From Haliclystus octoradiatus (lineage: Eukaryota; Cnidaria; Staurozoa; Stauromedusae; Haliclystidae): a stretch of 64,000 nucleotides of DNA. Positions 1 through 11,694 of the stretch are shown one piece after another; the first letter of the stretch is position 1, and each line of letters opens with the position of its first letter. Where the stretch lies: NCBI GenBank assembly GCA_916610825.1, contig OU744447.1, positions 29,648,561-29,712,560 on the forward strand, given 5' to 3'. The position numbers were made by a program, and so were the translations under genes. The notes below the pieces were generated by a model. That model saw nothing but the letters and a program-made list of their open reading frames with translations. It ran no database searches and had not been told where the DNA came from.

Positions 1-122
1 ATGCTAATACCCACATAACAGAATACAGTATTGAATTATCTACATGCGTCTATCTGTCATTTTGATTAAAAATAAAGCACAACAACAGCAACAAACTATT
101 ACAGACAGCACCAGTACTGTAC

Positions 123-3100
123 CTGATAAGCAAATTCTTTGACAGTTGTTTGGCTTTGATCACTTGGTGAACTATACTCCTACAAACAAAAAAATACATA
201 AACAGTTCCTCAAAACAGTCTACCAAAACATCTAAGAAGCATATCAACATCAGTTCACGAATAAGTTCAAAAAAAATTAACACTATAAAGGGTTGTCCAT
301 GCAAGCAAGCTGCCAAATAGAAAATCAATACATAAAGAGATGTATCTTTGAATAAAATCAGCCAGGAATGGAGCCTGAAAAATCAACAGTACGAGGGAAG
401 GGAAGTATTGCTATATGAAATCCTACTAAGTTTCAGTTTGGTTTTCAAATACAGATTAAATAGCCAACGATTAAAAAGTCAAGTTTCATTCAAGTCATCT
501 ATAAAATATGCTACTTTGAAAGGAAAATGCAAAATGCGTTGTGTCTGGTCGCCACATTGGTCCTATTCTTCTTCAGCTTTGATGATTTGAAAATTTGATC
601 TGCAAATTTTGATGGCAATTTTTGAAAAATGTTTATCCCAGAATTTCAAAACACATTCCATTATGACGTCATATTATACTGAACAACATTTATTATAGGG
701 TCATGACTTATGACGCTATTATTCATTATCAAATGTAGATAAACAAGCGATACTTCAGACTAACGAAATATCAAACAATTATAACAAAAGAGTCTTTAAA
801 GATCAATGTTTTTACTTCCACGCAATTATTAAATACTGAATACAGTGGCAAGGATTATTCCAGGATTTTATCCTAAGTCCGTTTTTTTCAAAGATTGAGT
901 TTACAAGGAGAGAATAGTTTGGGGAAAAAGGGGGGTAATTTTGCCCCTATCCTTTTTATGCTACCAGTAATGAAGTATAAAAATATTGGTATTTGTTTTG
1001 TCAATAAAGGTTTAACAAAAAAGTAATAAAAAAACAAGTTTCAATGGATTATTTACCCACTATTTGCACAAATCACATACTAAAATACATTATTCCAAAG
1101 TGTTTCCGTTTTTAATTTCATAATCAAACAAAACGGGAGAACTATAACTAATCTATAATCTATGATCTATGATGAAGGAAGAAGATAAATGTATATGAAA
1201 TGTGTGTTGCGTAGGGATGCCAATTGATACTCAAAAAGAAATTGAATATTTGATAAAATCGTTCATTATTCGATTCAAATCAAATATTAATATCAAAAAG
1301 TTCTGTTTTATTGTTTGTTATCATTCAATTAAACAATAGCAACAGAAACAAAATGTTTTTTCATTATCTTTACATAGATTTTGAATATAGCGTTGACCTT
1401 TGGTTCGCTTTGATATTAGTAATATTCAAATTTAGTACCGGTACCGGTTCAAGTTCATGTTTAGTCAATAGGAAGATTGGGTTATACCAGTACTTGTTCT
1501 GTCAAAACAAGACATTTTGATTCAATAAAATAATACTTCAGTTTCTGTTTTCCAGGTAAAAATAAAATTCGGACAATTTGTTCAGGATTCATTTTGATTC
1601 TATGTAGAAATTTTATAGCGACAATAAAATTTTATTCAAAAAAGCTAAAGTAAAACCAAAACAGAGCAAAACAACGGAATCAAAACATGTACTCTGTGGT
1701 TCATGTTTCGCGCGCTGATAGGTGTTCTGAAACGAGGAGGTCAGTATAGGTTTCAGAGCATAGGGACTTCCTCCAATGCGCAGAAATGATGCACAACGAG
1801 AAAGCTGTACTCGTAGCTGTACATGTACTAAACTTAAACCAAGGGACTTCATCACGTCTGTTTTATCAATTAATTGTCACAGCAACAGAGTCTGAAATAG
1901 AACTAATGGATGGCGCGTGACTTGAGATTTTCTTTGTTCTGGTAATTAGGGGGAGTCCTGTAGACCATTCAAACATGCAAAAGACTTTGCTGTGAAATAT
2001 TTGTCAGGTGTTTGTTTCGTATTTTGTATTGGCAAAAAGAGCATTTGATTTTAGAGAAAAGGTTATCCAAGAAAGGTTGCTTTATATTTGGAAACAAAAT
2101 ATTTAAAATTAATTCAAATAATCTAATACTTCGTTTTACTATTCGAATGATTTTTCATGTTTCTATTTTAGATATGAGTAACATTCATATTGTTACTCTA
2201 TAATGCAGTTTTAGGTATAAATGGTCATCAGTATGTTTCAAAAACTCTAACTGTAACGTTCAACTATATTTCAATTCCAAACCTGAAATTGCATCAACAT
2301 GTAAATGACAATAAAACAAAAACTTTAGTAAAGAAAAATTTTTTCAAGATTGAGTTTCAAAACTCAATTGAAGATTCAGTTTCTGGGCCTGTTTCCCAGA
2401 CCAAAACAAACCTAAAAATACCCTGAGTGGATTTTGTAAACTGAAGGTGAATAACAATAATTATAGATGCATACAACATTGTCTCTTTCATTTCATACAG
2501 TGCAGTGGGTGTGATCCAAACTTACAGGCCTACCAAACAATAAGTTTAGTTGTTCAACATCAGAATAAAGTTCAATCAACAACACATATAACTGCAATCA
2601 TTCCTTACGCAATTGATTGAAACATAATTAATGATAAATTCACAAATGGGATTGGTAAATGTATATAAAAACATACGTCTATCGATGAACCATTGTCAGA
2701 CTCTGACATGGATCTCTCTGCAGTATTAAAATCTTTAAGAGTCTGAAACAGAAACATATGAAGATATAAACTGCAGTTTGGTAGATATACTAATGATGGG
2801 CTACCCATGGTTGCTGGATGATCTGCAGGGATTAAAAATGAACTCCAATAGAGGATTCTTAATAAAAAAATGTTGCCGACTTTTCCTCATAAATTGGTTC
2901 AAGTAGGCCTACCCCCGGGGCCTACCTTTAAAAGTCATGTATCCAAGATATTTGAAAAACTATCAGGAAATGAGCATAATATTTAATTAATGATTGGAAA
3001 TCATCAAAAAACTGTGTGGAAAAACGATTCATAACTCCATCTGAATGTCACCTAATTTTGGTAATGCAAAATTGAGTAGAACCATTTTGATTTGAAGATG

Positions 3101-6100
3101 ACGAGGAAGAAAAGACAGATGAATATGGCAATCAATTAAGGAAAAACATTGTTTTGCTAGTCTGTGATCGGGAGCAGCGAAAGAAAGCTATGAAAAGATA
3201 TGTTTTGTTTCGCTACAAAAGGATAAGTTAGGTTTGATGATACAGCTTTCCATTTTTATATAGAAAGAGTAGCTTGGACGATCTATAAGATTGAAGCATA
3301 CGCATTGTTTATTACCTCCGTCAAAGAATTTGTTATTGTTGATTGTAAGAGGCTATGGAATAATCTAAAGAAAACAAAAGCAGTAACTGAGAAAGTTATT
3401 TGTATATTTTATTATTTCAAACAGCGCTTTGGTGAAAAACCTTAGCCTACTGGACACTGGTGCTTTGATATATTATTAGATGAGAGAATAATTATTTATG
3501 TTAAGTATATATTAAAATGGTCCAGCAAATATAATAGTTTGAAAGTTGAATTGCATTCTCGATTTTATTGTTCTAATGGGTAGCCTAAAATATTATTAAT
3601 AGGTTCAAAATTTAAGTTCAACTAAGTATTTGGAAATGGGCAGTCAATACCCCTCAAAATTAATATTCAAAGTTAATGGGGAAAACGCTTCAAAATTTTA
3701 AAAAATGACAATACAATCTCAGGAAAGTATTTTTGGATAATTCTTGATGACTATGAAGGTAAACAAACTTGCCGCAGATTATACACAATACACAAAATGA
3801 GACCTGTGTATAGCACTTTTAATAGCCCCTTTCGCTAAAGCGTATATCCTGGATATTGGGAGATTGCTTCATTAGGTAGATAAAAAATTATATTTGTACA
3901 TGTTGTTCTTGTGTTTTAACTTCAATTTTGAGGGAGAAATGATCACACAAAGCAAAAACACAAAAACAACATGTACAAATAAAAAAGGATTCTCCATGTA
4001 AAGAAGCATTCTCCCAATATCCGGGATATATACTTTAACTATAAACATTTCAACTTGAAAATGAAATGTTACTGAGACATGGTTACAATACGAAGCATAA
4101 AAATATAATATTGTCTAATCAAATCAACTGCAATTAAGCTTTTAGTAACATTTGCCTGCTGTGAGATCATTATTGATTTGATTATACTGTATAAGTTTTA
4201 ACTTTTTTTACCTTAAAATTGCATTGCTGAACAAAACCAAATATGTATTCCTACTTTTTCTAGATGATATTATGACTCAACAAGGTTTACTCCAGTGCTC
4301 ATTAAAGCTTTTTGTGGATTTATCATTTTATTACAAACTGGGTAAGCTAGTAGCTTTTTGGTTGGTTAGTGTTCTTGGTGTGTGAGTGAGTTTAATGGCT
4401 ACTGTATGCCTTACCTGATACCAACCAATATTAGTGCTTCTGCAAGGGATTGAACCCAAGACCACACACGAGGCTGATGTCCAAAACCCTAATAACTATG
4501 CTAATGCCCTACTGTTTTCTGAACTTGCTTGTGAAACGAGATAATGGAATATACCTTGACTAACTTGATTAGTAAGGCACATTTGGGTTATACGAACGAA
4601 CCGAACCTAATACAATTCGATTATTTTATTCATTCGAATTAAGTTCGCTGTTAGCGCGCTCCGTATAATGCAGCTGAACTCGCCAATGTATAAAGTTTGC
4701 ATAGTCCAAGTGTGCTAACAGTGAACCTAATTCATTAAGCGCGCTTGAATGCGAACCGAATCAAATACACCTTTATCACAGAGCCGTGACTGTCTCCGTA
4801 ATTGCCTTTATATGGCAATAAACCGGGGGTTACAAATTAACAAAGGCTTCAAGTCACTGTTCTATTGATGTTTGCACGGTGACGTCTTTAATCCGTTTGT
4901 AATAGAACATCAAATATTATGTAGATTATCATATCTACGAATTAAAATGTATCTGGCCAAATACAAATTAAGTTGCCCGCTTCAACGAACAAAACAGTTT
5001 ATAAAGCATTTTGGTCATGCGAGCAAGCTCCAATTTTTACTCAACAAGATTTTTAATGACAAAAGAGACATGTTACATCATTTTACTTTACATTACATCA
5101 CATTAGCTAAATTAATAGTTAAGTTTGCATGTATAGCACGGCGGGCGAATCTAATTCGATTAGGAGCAAGCTCAATTGCTATTATGTTCGGTTCTCTCGT
5201 ATAACCTATGCCTAAACGTGTAACTGGTAAACATAACAATTAACAATGCAATAAAAATACCTTGGTAGAAGGCCTCTGTATAACCCCAGCCATCCATCAA
5301 CCTCTTTGATGTGACCAGCTATAAATAACAACAACGAGTAATTGTATGTAGCATGGAAATATCAAAATTGAACTCAATCTTAGTTTTGTGACTGAATAAG
5401 AATGCATACATATGTAAAATTGCCCACATTATAGTTGTTACGTATTTAGTGGTGTAAGAGATAGGACGTTCATTTCGCCATTCAGTATCAGATCACATTA
5501 TTGTCATGCTACAATTTTCATGCATGAGAATAGAGTTTAGTCAAAAGGGAGGAAGACCCTTGAAAACCTATTGAAACAATTTAGCTAGATTAGCGTTTTG
5601 TTTGTTTTGGAGCTGATAGAGAAGAAGGAAATCCGCTGATCGGAGGAAATTTCTCATGCCTGAATTTTGAGCAAAGCAATCAAATTCATGATAGATATAT
5701 TATAGATTTTCAAAGGAATAGAGACAATGTCCTATCATATGCCTATAAGCCACTTATATGATGATTTATTAAATTATTTACTCTTTTGAAGAAAATATTG
5801 CTCACTGAAACAAGCTGGATTTGATGTGCTTGCTTGCAAAATAGATTTGAATTTCATTACTTCCTTGATTATTTTCAAATAAAATGAGGAAAAATGACAA
5901 TGAAGGAGGACAAGCTATCTAACATTTTAACAAGTCAATTGTGAATTACCATATTGAAATAAATTTGGAAGCAACATGACTTCCTTGCCAAATATTGTTC
6001 TGCTTCTAGAAGGGTGAATAGGTTCATGACCAATCTGAAACAGACAGTTCAATAATATAGCTCATTATCCATAAAAAAGATAGTTTAACAGTTCTTGATC

Positions 6101-7694
6101 TCAGGATCAATGAATTTCAACATAATGAGTTCAATCACTAATTAGCATGGTTGGCGGGAAACTTCTTCTTTGTATTGTTAGAAAAGTCATTCATTTAATC
6201 TGAGTGACCCATTTATAGGCTAGCAGGGCAATTCCATTGTGACCCATTTACTACAAGTCGGAGAGTTTTTTTTCTTTCAGGGCTTTGAAATTATATTAAC
6301 ATTTGGCTCCATTTTTGTTAACAGTTGTTTAGATTGATAAGAGGAACATATTTATTTATACAAAATAATTCACCAGATATGAAAGATTAAGTTATTTTCC
6401 TGAAGCCATAGGGTATGTGAACTAATGTGTGATCTTTAGTCCATCCAAAATAACAGCTATATACTATTGGTAAATTATTCACACCCCGATTCACACTCTA
6501 TCACAAAAGATCAATTGTTGTAAAATCCCAACTCTTCGTCACTCACGTCATACTCATCAGCAACAACAATGACCTTAATGATAATACGACGTAATGCATT
6601 AATTATATTCCAAACTCATGGGAACTTGCTGGGCTAAAAGTCACGCTTTAGTTCACAGACCCTATGGTTTCAGAAAAAACCTTGGGGCTGGTACGCAGGC
6701 TATTTAACGGTGTGCGTCGGATCAGACTTGACGAAAATTGACCACGGCTACGAAACATCTGAAATCCACATCCGATCTAGCCTGCGTACCAGCCCCGAGG
6801 TTTAATTCTAAAACCATAGGGTCTGTGAACTAATGTGTGATTCTCAGCCCATTGAAAATAGCACCTATATAAATTTAGTAAATTATTCACACTCCAATTC
6901 ACACACTGTCACAAAATATCAATTGTCATAAAATCACAACTCTCTGTCAAACACATCATAGTTATCAGCCGCGACAATGATCTCAACGTAATGCATAAAT
7001 TCCATCTCAAACTCATGAGAACTTGTTGGGCTGAAAATCATACATCAGTTCACATACCCTATGGTTTCAGAAAAAACCTAGGGGCTGGTACGCAGGCTAG
7101 ATCCGATATAACCTAAAAATTTTACCCTAAATCCGAAAAAAATTGAAATTTTTGTAGCCTTAGTTCTAATAAAGATTTTTATGTTGCAATTTGACTGTTA
7201 TCGATAGTGATTATTACTAATATGGACACTAATTACTTATTACTAATATGTGTTGAGAAATGGGATATTAAGAAAGTAGAATACATTGGCTGTTCTGAAC
7301 TTCTGATGCTGCTTTATCAAATGACAAACGGCAGGACGGTGTAGGTATTTAGGATCACAATTATAAGTAAGGACCAATTGCGTGTAGATGGTCATCATGA
7401 TGGACAGATATGATGATCATCTAACTCATCGTATGATTGGATTGGTCATCAATCATCAATCAACAATCATCATCAACAATGCCAGATGAGATATTAAGTC
7501 AATGCCAATATTTTAACTGAACATTATTTATATTATTTCAAATCAATACTACTAATCACCTGTATCAAAACTTTGATATATGTTAAAGGATGAGCCACAG
7601 CGGTAGCTGCAGTAGATAATGCAAGACTGTGAATGACTGTAGTGGGATTTTGGACCTTTTTGTCCTCATCCTCGCCCCTTCTTATGAACGCCAT
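123..7694 (-). CDS. MTCH2: Mitochondrial carrier homolog (MTCH1/2-like), six exons, 3' end outside window
   Basis: MTCH proteins are divergent SLC25-type proteins of the mitochondrial outer membrane; MTCH2 acts there as an insertase and tBID receptor (family knowledge). I assembled exons by splice sites and phase: 7560-7694, 5950-6034, 5261-5318, 3316-3352, 2677-2742, 123-179. Each is bounded by AG and GT and the phases join throughout. Exon 1 starts with ATG (MAFIRRGEDEDKK) and contains AVAHPLTYIKVLIQ, matching the family's SQPLMYVKVLIQ. Exon 2 gives IGHEPIHPSRSRTIFGKEV and LLPNLFQY, matching GYEP..IFGR..LPGLFSY. Exon 3 gives GHIKEVDGWLGLYRGLLP, matching IASIDGRRGLFTGLTP. Exon 4 (37 nt) and the serine-rich exons 5-6 fit the variable loop before the second carrier repeat. 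That repeat is not in the window, so the gene is incomplete here. Exons 1-3 are firm; exons 4-6 rest mainly on splice sites and phase. The gene is head to head with NME5. Confidence 0.88.
180..2676. other. MTCH intron 5, no further gene seen
   Basis: AT-rich sequence between the last two visible MTCH exons. I find no convincing additional exon, RNA gene or clear element. The short open frames here are not bounded by convincing splice sites and show no family resemblance. Confidence 0.5.
3836..4038. repeat. Hairpin MITE-like element in MTCH intron 3
   Basis: The two ends are inverted repeats: TAAAGCGTATATCCTGGATA near 3836 and its imperfect complement ATCCGGGATATATACTTTA ending near 4038. TATTGGGAGA pairs with TCTCCCAATA. 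A second inner pair, TTTGTACATGTTGTT at about 3894 and AACAACATGTACAAA at about 3967, makes nearly the whole 200 bp fold back. No ORF. Confidence 0.7.
4356..4514 (-). mobile_element. tRNA-derived SINE-like repeat
   Basis: On the minus strand this contains a good Pol III B box (GGTTCAATCCC, near 4450) and, about 35-50 nt before it, an A-box-like stretch TTAGCATAGTTATTAGGG. It is followed by an unrelated tail. This head-plus-tail layout is that of tRNA-derived SINEs rather than of a working tRNA gene, since I cannot fold a full cloverleaf with a proper acceptor stem. It lies in MTCH intron 3. Confidence 0.5.
4586..5206. mobile_element. Non-autonomous DNA transposon with terminal inverted repeats
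   Basis: Begins GGTTATACGAACGAACCGAAC and ends GTTCGGTTCTCTCGTATAACC, imperfect inverted repeats of about 20 bp. The interior carries several GAACCGAA/TTCGGTTC-like and AATTCGATT motifs in both directions. No transposase is present; an open frame at 4872-5204 has no recognisable domain. It inserted in MTCH intron 3, close to exon 3. Confidence 0.55.
6406..7101. repeat. Tandem pair of MITEs with palindromic spacers
   Basis: Two copies (6406-6667 and 6814-7064) of a roughly 255-bp unit. Each starts CCATAGGGT.TGTGAACTAA and ends TTCACA..CCCTATGG, so each unit has its own inverted termini. Between them lies a second palindrome: GGCTGGTACGCAGGCTA near 6687 and TAGCCTGCGTACCAGCC at 6779-6795. A third copy of that end is at 7084-7101. 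Lies in MTCH intron 1. Confidence 0.7.
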
Positions 7695-7804
7695 TTTGTT
7701 GACTGGAATGACTTTGAGAAGACGAGGCTGCCAGTCGTGCCTCTTTTTAACGATAGAATGTTGCCAAGCAACAGATGGCTTTTCAAGATGGTGTCATTTC
7801 AAAA
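7695..7804. promoter_or_regulatory. Putative bidirectional promoter between MTCH and NME5
   Basis: The MTCH ATG is at 7694 on the minus strand. The NME5 ATG is at 7775 or 7805 on the plus strand, leaving about 80-110 bp for two divergent genes. No TATA box is obvious. Because 5' UTRs must also fit, the transcription starts may overlap or lie inside the opposite gene's first exon. The promoter role is inferred from spacing alone. Confidence 0.5.
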
Positions 7805-10800
7805 ATGGAGAACAACACGACCATTGATTTGGAGAGAACTTTAGCATTAGTTAAGCCAGATGCAATACAATGCTGCAATGAAATAGAAGAAGTGATACTC
7901 AAACATGGCTTCGTTATACTAGAGGTTCAATGTTCAATTCAATTTCAATGAAATTTTTTTAGTTTTCAAATCTTCTAGCTTTATCATATCTGTCTCTTAG
8001 ATATTGATATCATTATCTACCATTTACTATTAAGTTATATTTCAAATCATATTTTAATGTGGTTATAATTATGATTGAAATCTCAACCATTGCTCTATGC
8101 TGTTACTGCTATTCTTGTTATTATTATCATCCAATTTATAGTATACCTGAGTTTTAATTTTGTCTTTATTACTGATATGCTCGTCAAGAGTATTATATTC
8201 ATTACATTATTTATACCTAGATAGCTAATGCCTAGGTCTAGGACGTATAGGCGTAGAACTAGCTATTATCATCATCGAGTAAACAAGCAAGCAAATAACA
8301 AACAAACAAGAAACAAACAAACAAACACACACACAAACTTCATCATCATTTCTTAAGAAAACCCTGATGAGCCATTTCAGGATTTTTCAAAAGGCTGATA
8401 GGGTTATCACATTATCACTTCAAGCATCTTACCAATCTTAGATTGAAAGACAGTTATTGGAGTCATGGCTATAACAGATAAATCGTTATCTAGGAGGTGT
8501 TTTTTTATGATATAGAAAAGAAGAGTTCAACTCACGCCAGAGCAAACAAGTGAATTCTACAACGAACATTTTGGAAAGATGTTCTTTCCTAGTCTTGTTG
8601 CATTTATGAGCAGGTATTAATCGGATATTAACAGGAATTATTAACTGATAAGTTGCTCTAACATAAATATAATAATAATAGTAGTGATGGAATTGTTATA
8701 GTTAAGCTTAATTTAAGAGTTCTTATTGTTACTGATAAATACTTACGTTTACGTAGATAGGAATCAGAGATTATCTAAAATATATTAGTATTTCATTTAA
8801 CTTACGATTTTTAATGTGGGGTCATTGGGATTATATCTCACTGAACGAATGCCCTGATCACCTATATATGCTTCTTGTTTTTGCTCGTGTACAGTGGTCC
8901 TACTTTGGCAATGGTATTGGCAAGAGACAATGCTATATCCTACTGGAGACAGATTATTGGTCCAACACAAACTGCCAAAGCAAGAGATGAAGCACCAGCT
9001 AGGTATGTGTCATGTGATATACACCAGACATAACACTCAATATTGTCAGACTGGAATCAGCATTTTGATTATGCCGGGCAATTATGAATTTACGATATAC
9101 TGCAGTATAACAACAAGTGGAGTGGAGCTATCAACGTGAAGTAGGAATTCTCCGTTGGATGTTTGGACACTTTTCAACGGGGTTTGAGCCATTTTTAATT
9201 TTAAAGTATTACTTACTGTATACATTTCGCTCAAGTGAGAGTTGAGACCATCATCAAATTTACTGCATGTAGATATAGCACGTATGGCTTAATTTCCTTC
9301 ATTTTTTACTTTTAAGGATTTGAATTCCCCAATAAAAAAAATCTTGAGTTTAATACAATGGACTTGATAATCCTTGCAATAATAGCATGTTTCAAGGTTT
9401 TCTATCATTATTTATTCAATTTATTTTAATAGCATCCGAGCATTGTTTGGTACGGACAATCAACGTAATGCTGTTCACGGGAGTGACAGTAGATCAAGTG
9501 CTAAAAGAGAAATCCATTTCTTTTTTCCTGATAGTAAGTTATTTTGTTTTGATCCCGTATTTATTTATGTAGAAGATATAAATTAATAACTTTATTGGTG
9601 GCAAAACATGAATAGAGTGCTCAATGCGGATATGTAGAGCAGTATAGAAATAATGCCAAAGACTAGACGTTGTCTCCGTTACTCAGAGTTTCGCGCGATA
9701 GCGCTCATCAGACGGTTTTATTCATATTAAAAACATACTACAGTATTCCATCAGTTATATCTACATACTGAAAGTAACACTATGTATTCTATTGTTTCTA
9801 TTGAAATTAGTATACTATTGTTTAGCTCCGATACCCGATACCATCGTTTCCGTAAAAATAGAATCTATTGTTGTTGGCTTATGACTTCCTTATAACCTTT
9901 TAAGTAAAATTTATTTTCGTGCTTTCACTTTGATATTAATTCTGATCTTTTGTTTAATAAATTATAAAGAGAAAAATGATAAATTTATACGTTCGATGAA
10001 ATCCATATAAGTATCATTTTGAGTGTAACAGTCAGAAATAGCTTAATTCTTAGCTTCGTACTAATTGCCACCATACAAACCTTCCTATAAACTATAGAAT
10101 AGAATAGAATAGAATTTTATTTCAATCACGTGATAAAAAGATATTTACAGGCTAAAGACATTGATTAATGAAATATGATATACAGTGGTTGACGTAATCT
10201 CGTAAGCAAAATTTGCTGGTCTATTGAGAGACGCTATAGAGTTTATGAATGACATGGGTAAAAGGTTAAAATAAAATTGGCGAATTTAAACTACAGTAAT
10301 AGAAAACTCAAAATTAATTGTAATTAAGAAGTTAACATACCATACAAAAAATACAACATACGTAGACGTCTTTGTAAGTACAAACGGAATAGTAGGAATT
10401 TATAATGTTCTTTCGAATATTGAGTTAATGAATATAGCTAGAATCATGCGATATGCAAGAATCAATGAAAAAGGTTAGTCATTATTTTTATTTTTCTTCG
10501 TAACCATTGAGGAACATGTCCTTAAAACATAATACCTTTGGAATTTGATTAAAAACTGCAAGTCATACCATGCAGGCGAGAATTTTAAGAAATACTTACC
10601 TCGTTCATCATATCGGCTAGATTTAGTTGTTTTAAGCATTTATTATTTTTTCAAACTAGTAATTCCCACACTATAATGATATCTTCTTTGAGATTAACTT
10701 GTTATACATTTTGTATCATTTACAGCTATTGTTGAACCTTTGCCAACAAATGACGAAGCCCGTGATTATCTTATCAAAGATGTCAATCCAACTCTGTTGA

Positions 10801-11694
10801 AAGGTTTAACAGAATTATGCAAGACAAAACCTTTACATCCAATTGTAAGTACAATTATATATTATAGAGGTTTAATTAAAATTGTTTAATTACCTTGGAT
10901 GTTTACCGTAACTTTCTGACTTGCTTTACCTTGTGATCATTATATTGAGCCAAACATGATAACTATTATCGCAGCGATTACTCTGATTCCCCTTCTTTTT
11001 ACTGAAAAAGGCCTATGGTATGTAGCTTGGGCTGTGCTTGATATGTTTCCCTTTGGATCGTGTTTTTCTGACACCTTCTCGTTTTCTGGTTACATGCCTC
11101 TCTCGCTCCATAAAGCAAAAGCTCATGTAGGTGAATGTGCCCCAATTACTTACTATTCCCCATCATGAAGCTTTGATCTATTGGGTCAATGTCATAAATA
11201 ATATCATTCTATTCAGATAGCATGCTATCGGGCTTTGATTATTTTCTCTAATTTCAAATTTAGGCTACACATAATATGATGATCTGTACATTCCCAACTG
11301 GTGACAACTTGCGATCTTTTCGTGTATTCATGCCGTACTTTTTGCAATGATCTCTTGCCCGGGGACTTTGCTATTTTGTTCTGGAAAATGACTCTTTCGG
11401 CCCGCATAGTCGATGTATCGAAGTTCCCACCGGGACCTATATATGAGTATTTTGCATGCTTGATGCAAACGAGTATGTGCAATGGATACGAATGGTTATG
11501 ATTACTATATAGATATATAGACTGATTATATCCTCCAATTAGGATACGTCAGAAGTACAGCAATATTAATGCAGTGATGTTTTTATTCATTTGATTTTTA
11601 GATGTGGTTAGCTGATTGGCTATTGGAAAATAATCCCAATAAACCCAATGTACTTCAGCCAATCATTATTCAAGAGCCATCTGAATATCAATAA
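7805..11694 (+). CDS. NME5: NME5-like nucleoside diphosphate kinase homolog, six exons, 212 aa
   Basis: NME5 is a ciliary/sperm-flagellar (radial spoke) member of the NDK family with a C-terminal Dpy-30-like segment (family knowledge). Exons 7805-7924, 8516-8613, 8895-9002, 9433-9533, 10726-10844 and 11602-11694 join in phase with GT/AG borders, though the first donor (GTTCAA) is weak. The product has 212 residues, the same length as human NME5. It opens with RTLALVKPDAI (NDK start motif). It continues PEQTSEFYNEHFGKMFFP and GPTLAMVLARDNAISYW, and has the NDK active-site signature NAVHGSDS with its histidine. The tail (LADWLLENNPNKPN) is the Dpy-30-like motif. An in-frame ATG at 7775 would add ten residues; 7805 fits the family length better. 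Intron 4 carries a dispersed repeat. Confidence 0.93.
9585..9990 (-). mobile_element. Dispersed repeat (retroposon-like), copy 1
   Basis: Shares long stretches with 21386-22210, for example GACTAGACGTTGTCTCC and CTCAGAGTTTCGCGCGATA. On the minus strand it ends AATAAAGTTATTAATTT, like the 3' end of a retroposon. The minus strand also carries CTGATGAGCGC...GCGCGAAAC, which resembles a hammerhead-ribozyme core (see findings). Located in NME5 intron 4. Confidence 0.6.
10084..10170 (-). repeat. Short (AATAG)n run with probable LINE/SINE tail
   Basis: Four or five AATAG/GAATA units followed by TTTTATTTCAATCACGTGAT. Read on the minus strand this is a unique sequence ending in an ATTCT microsatellite, a common ending for non-LTR retroposons. 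No coding remnant is attached. Confidence 0.4.

Noticed and set aside
4430-4514. Candidate functional tRNA gene
   Set aside because: A and B boxes are present but I could not form an acceptor stem or a normal anticodon arm; a SINE fits better.
7629-7844. Two plus-strand frames upstream of NME5
   Set aside because: They overlap MTCH exon 1 on the opposite strand and are out of frame with NME5; neither resembles a protein family.
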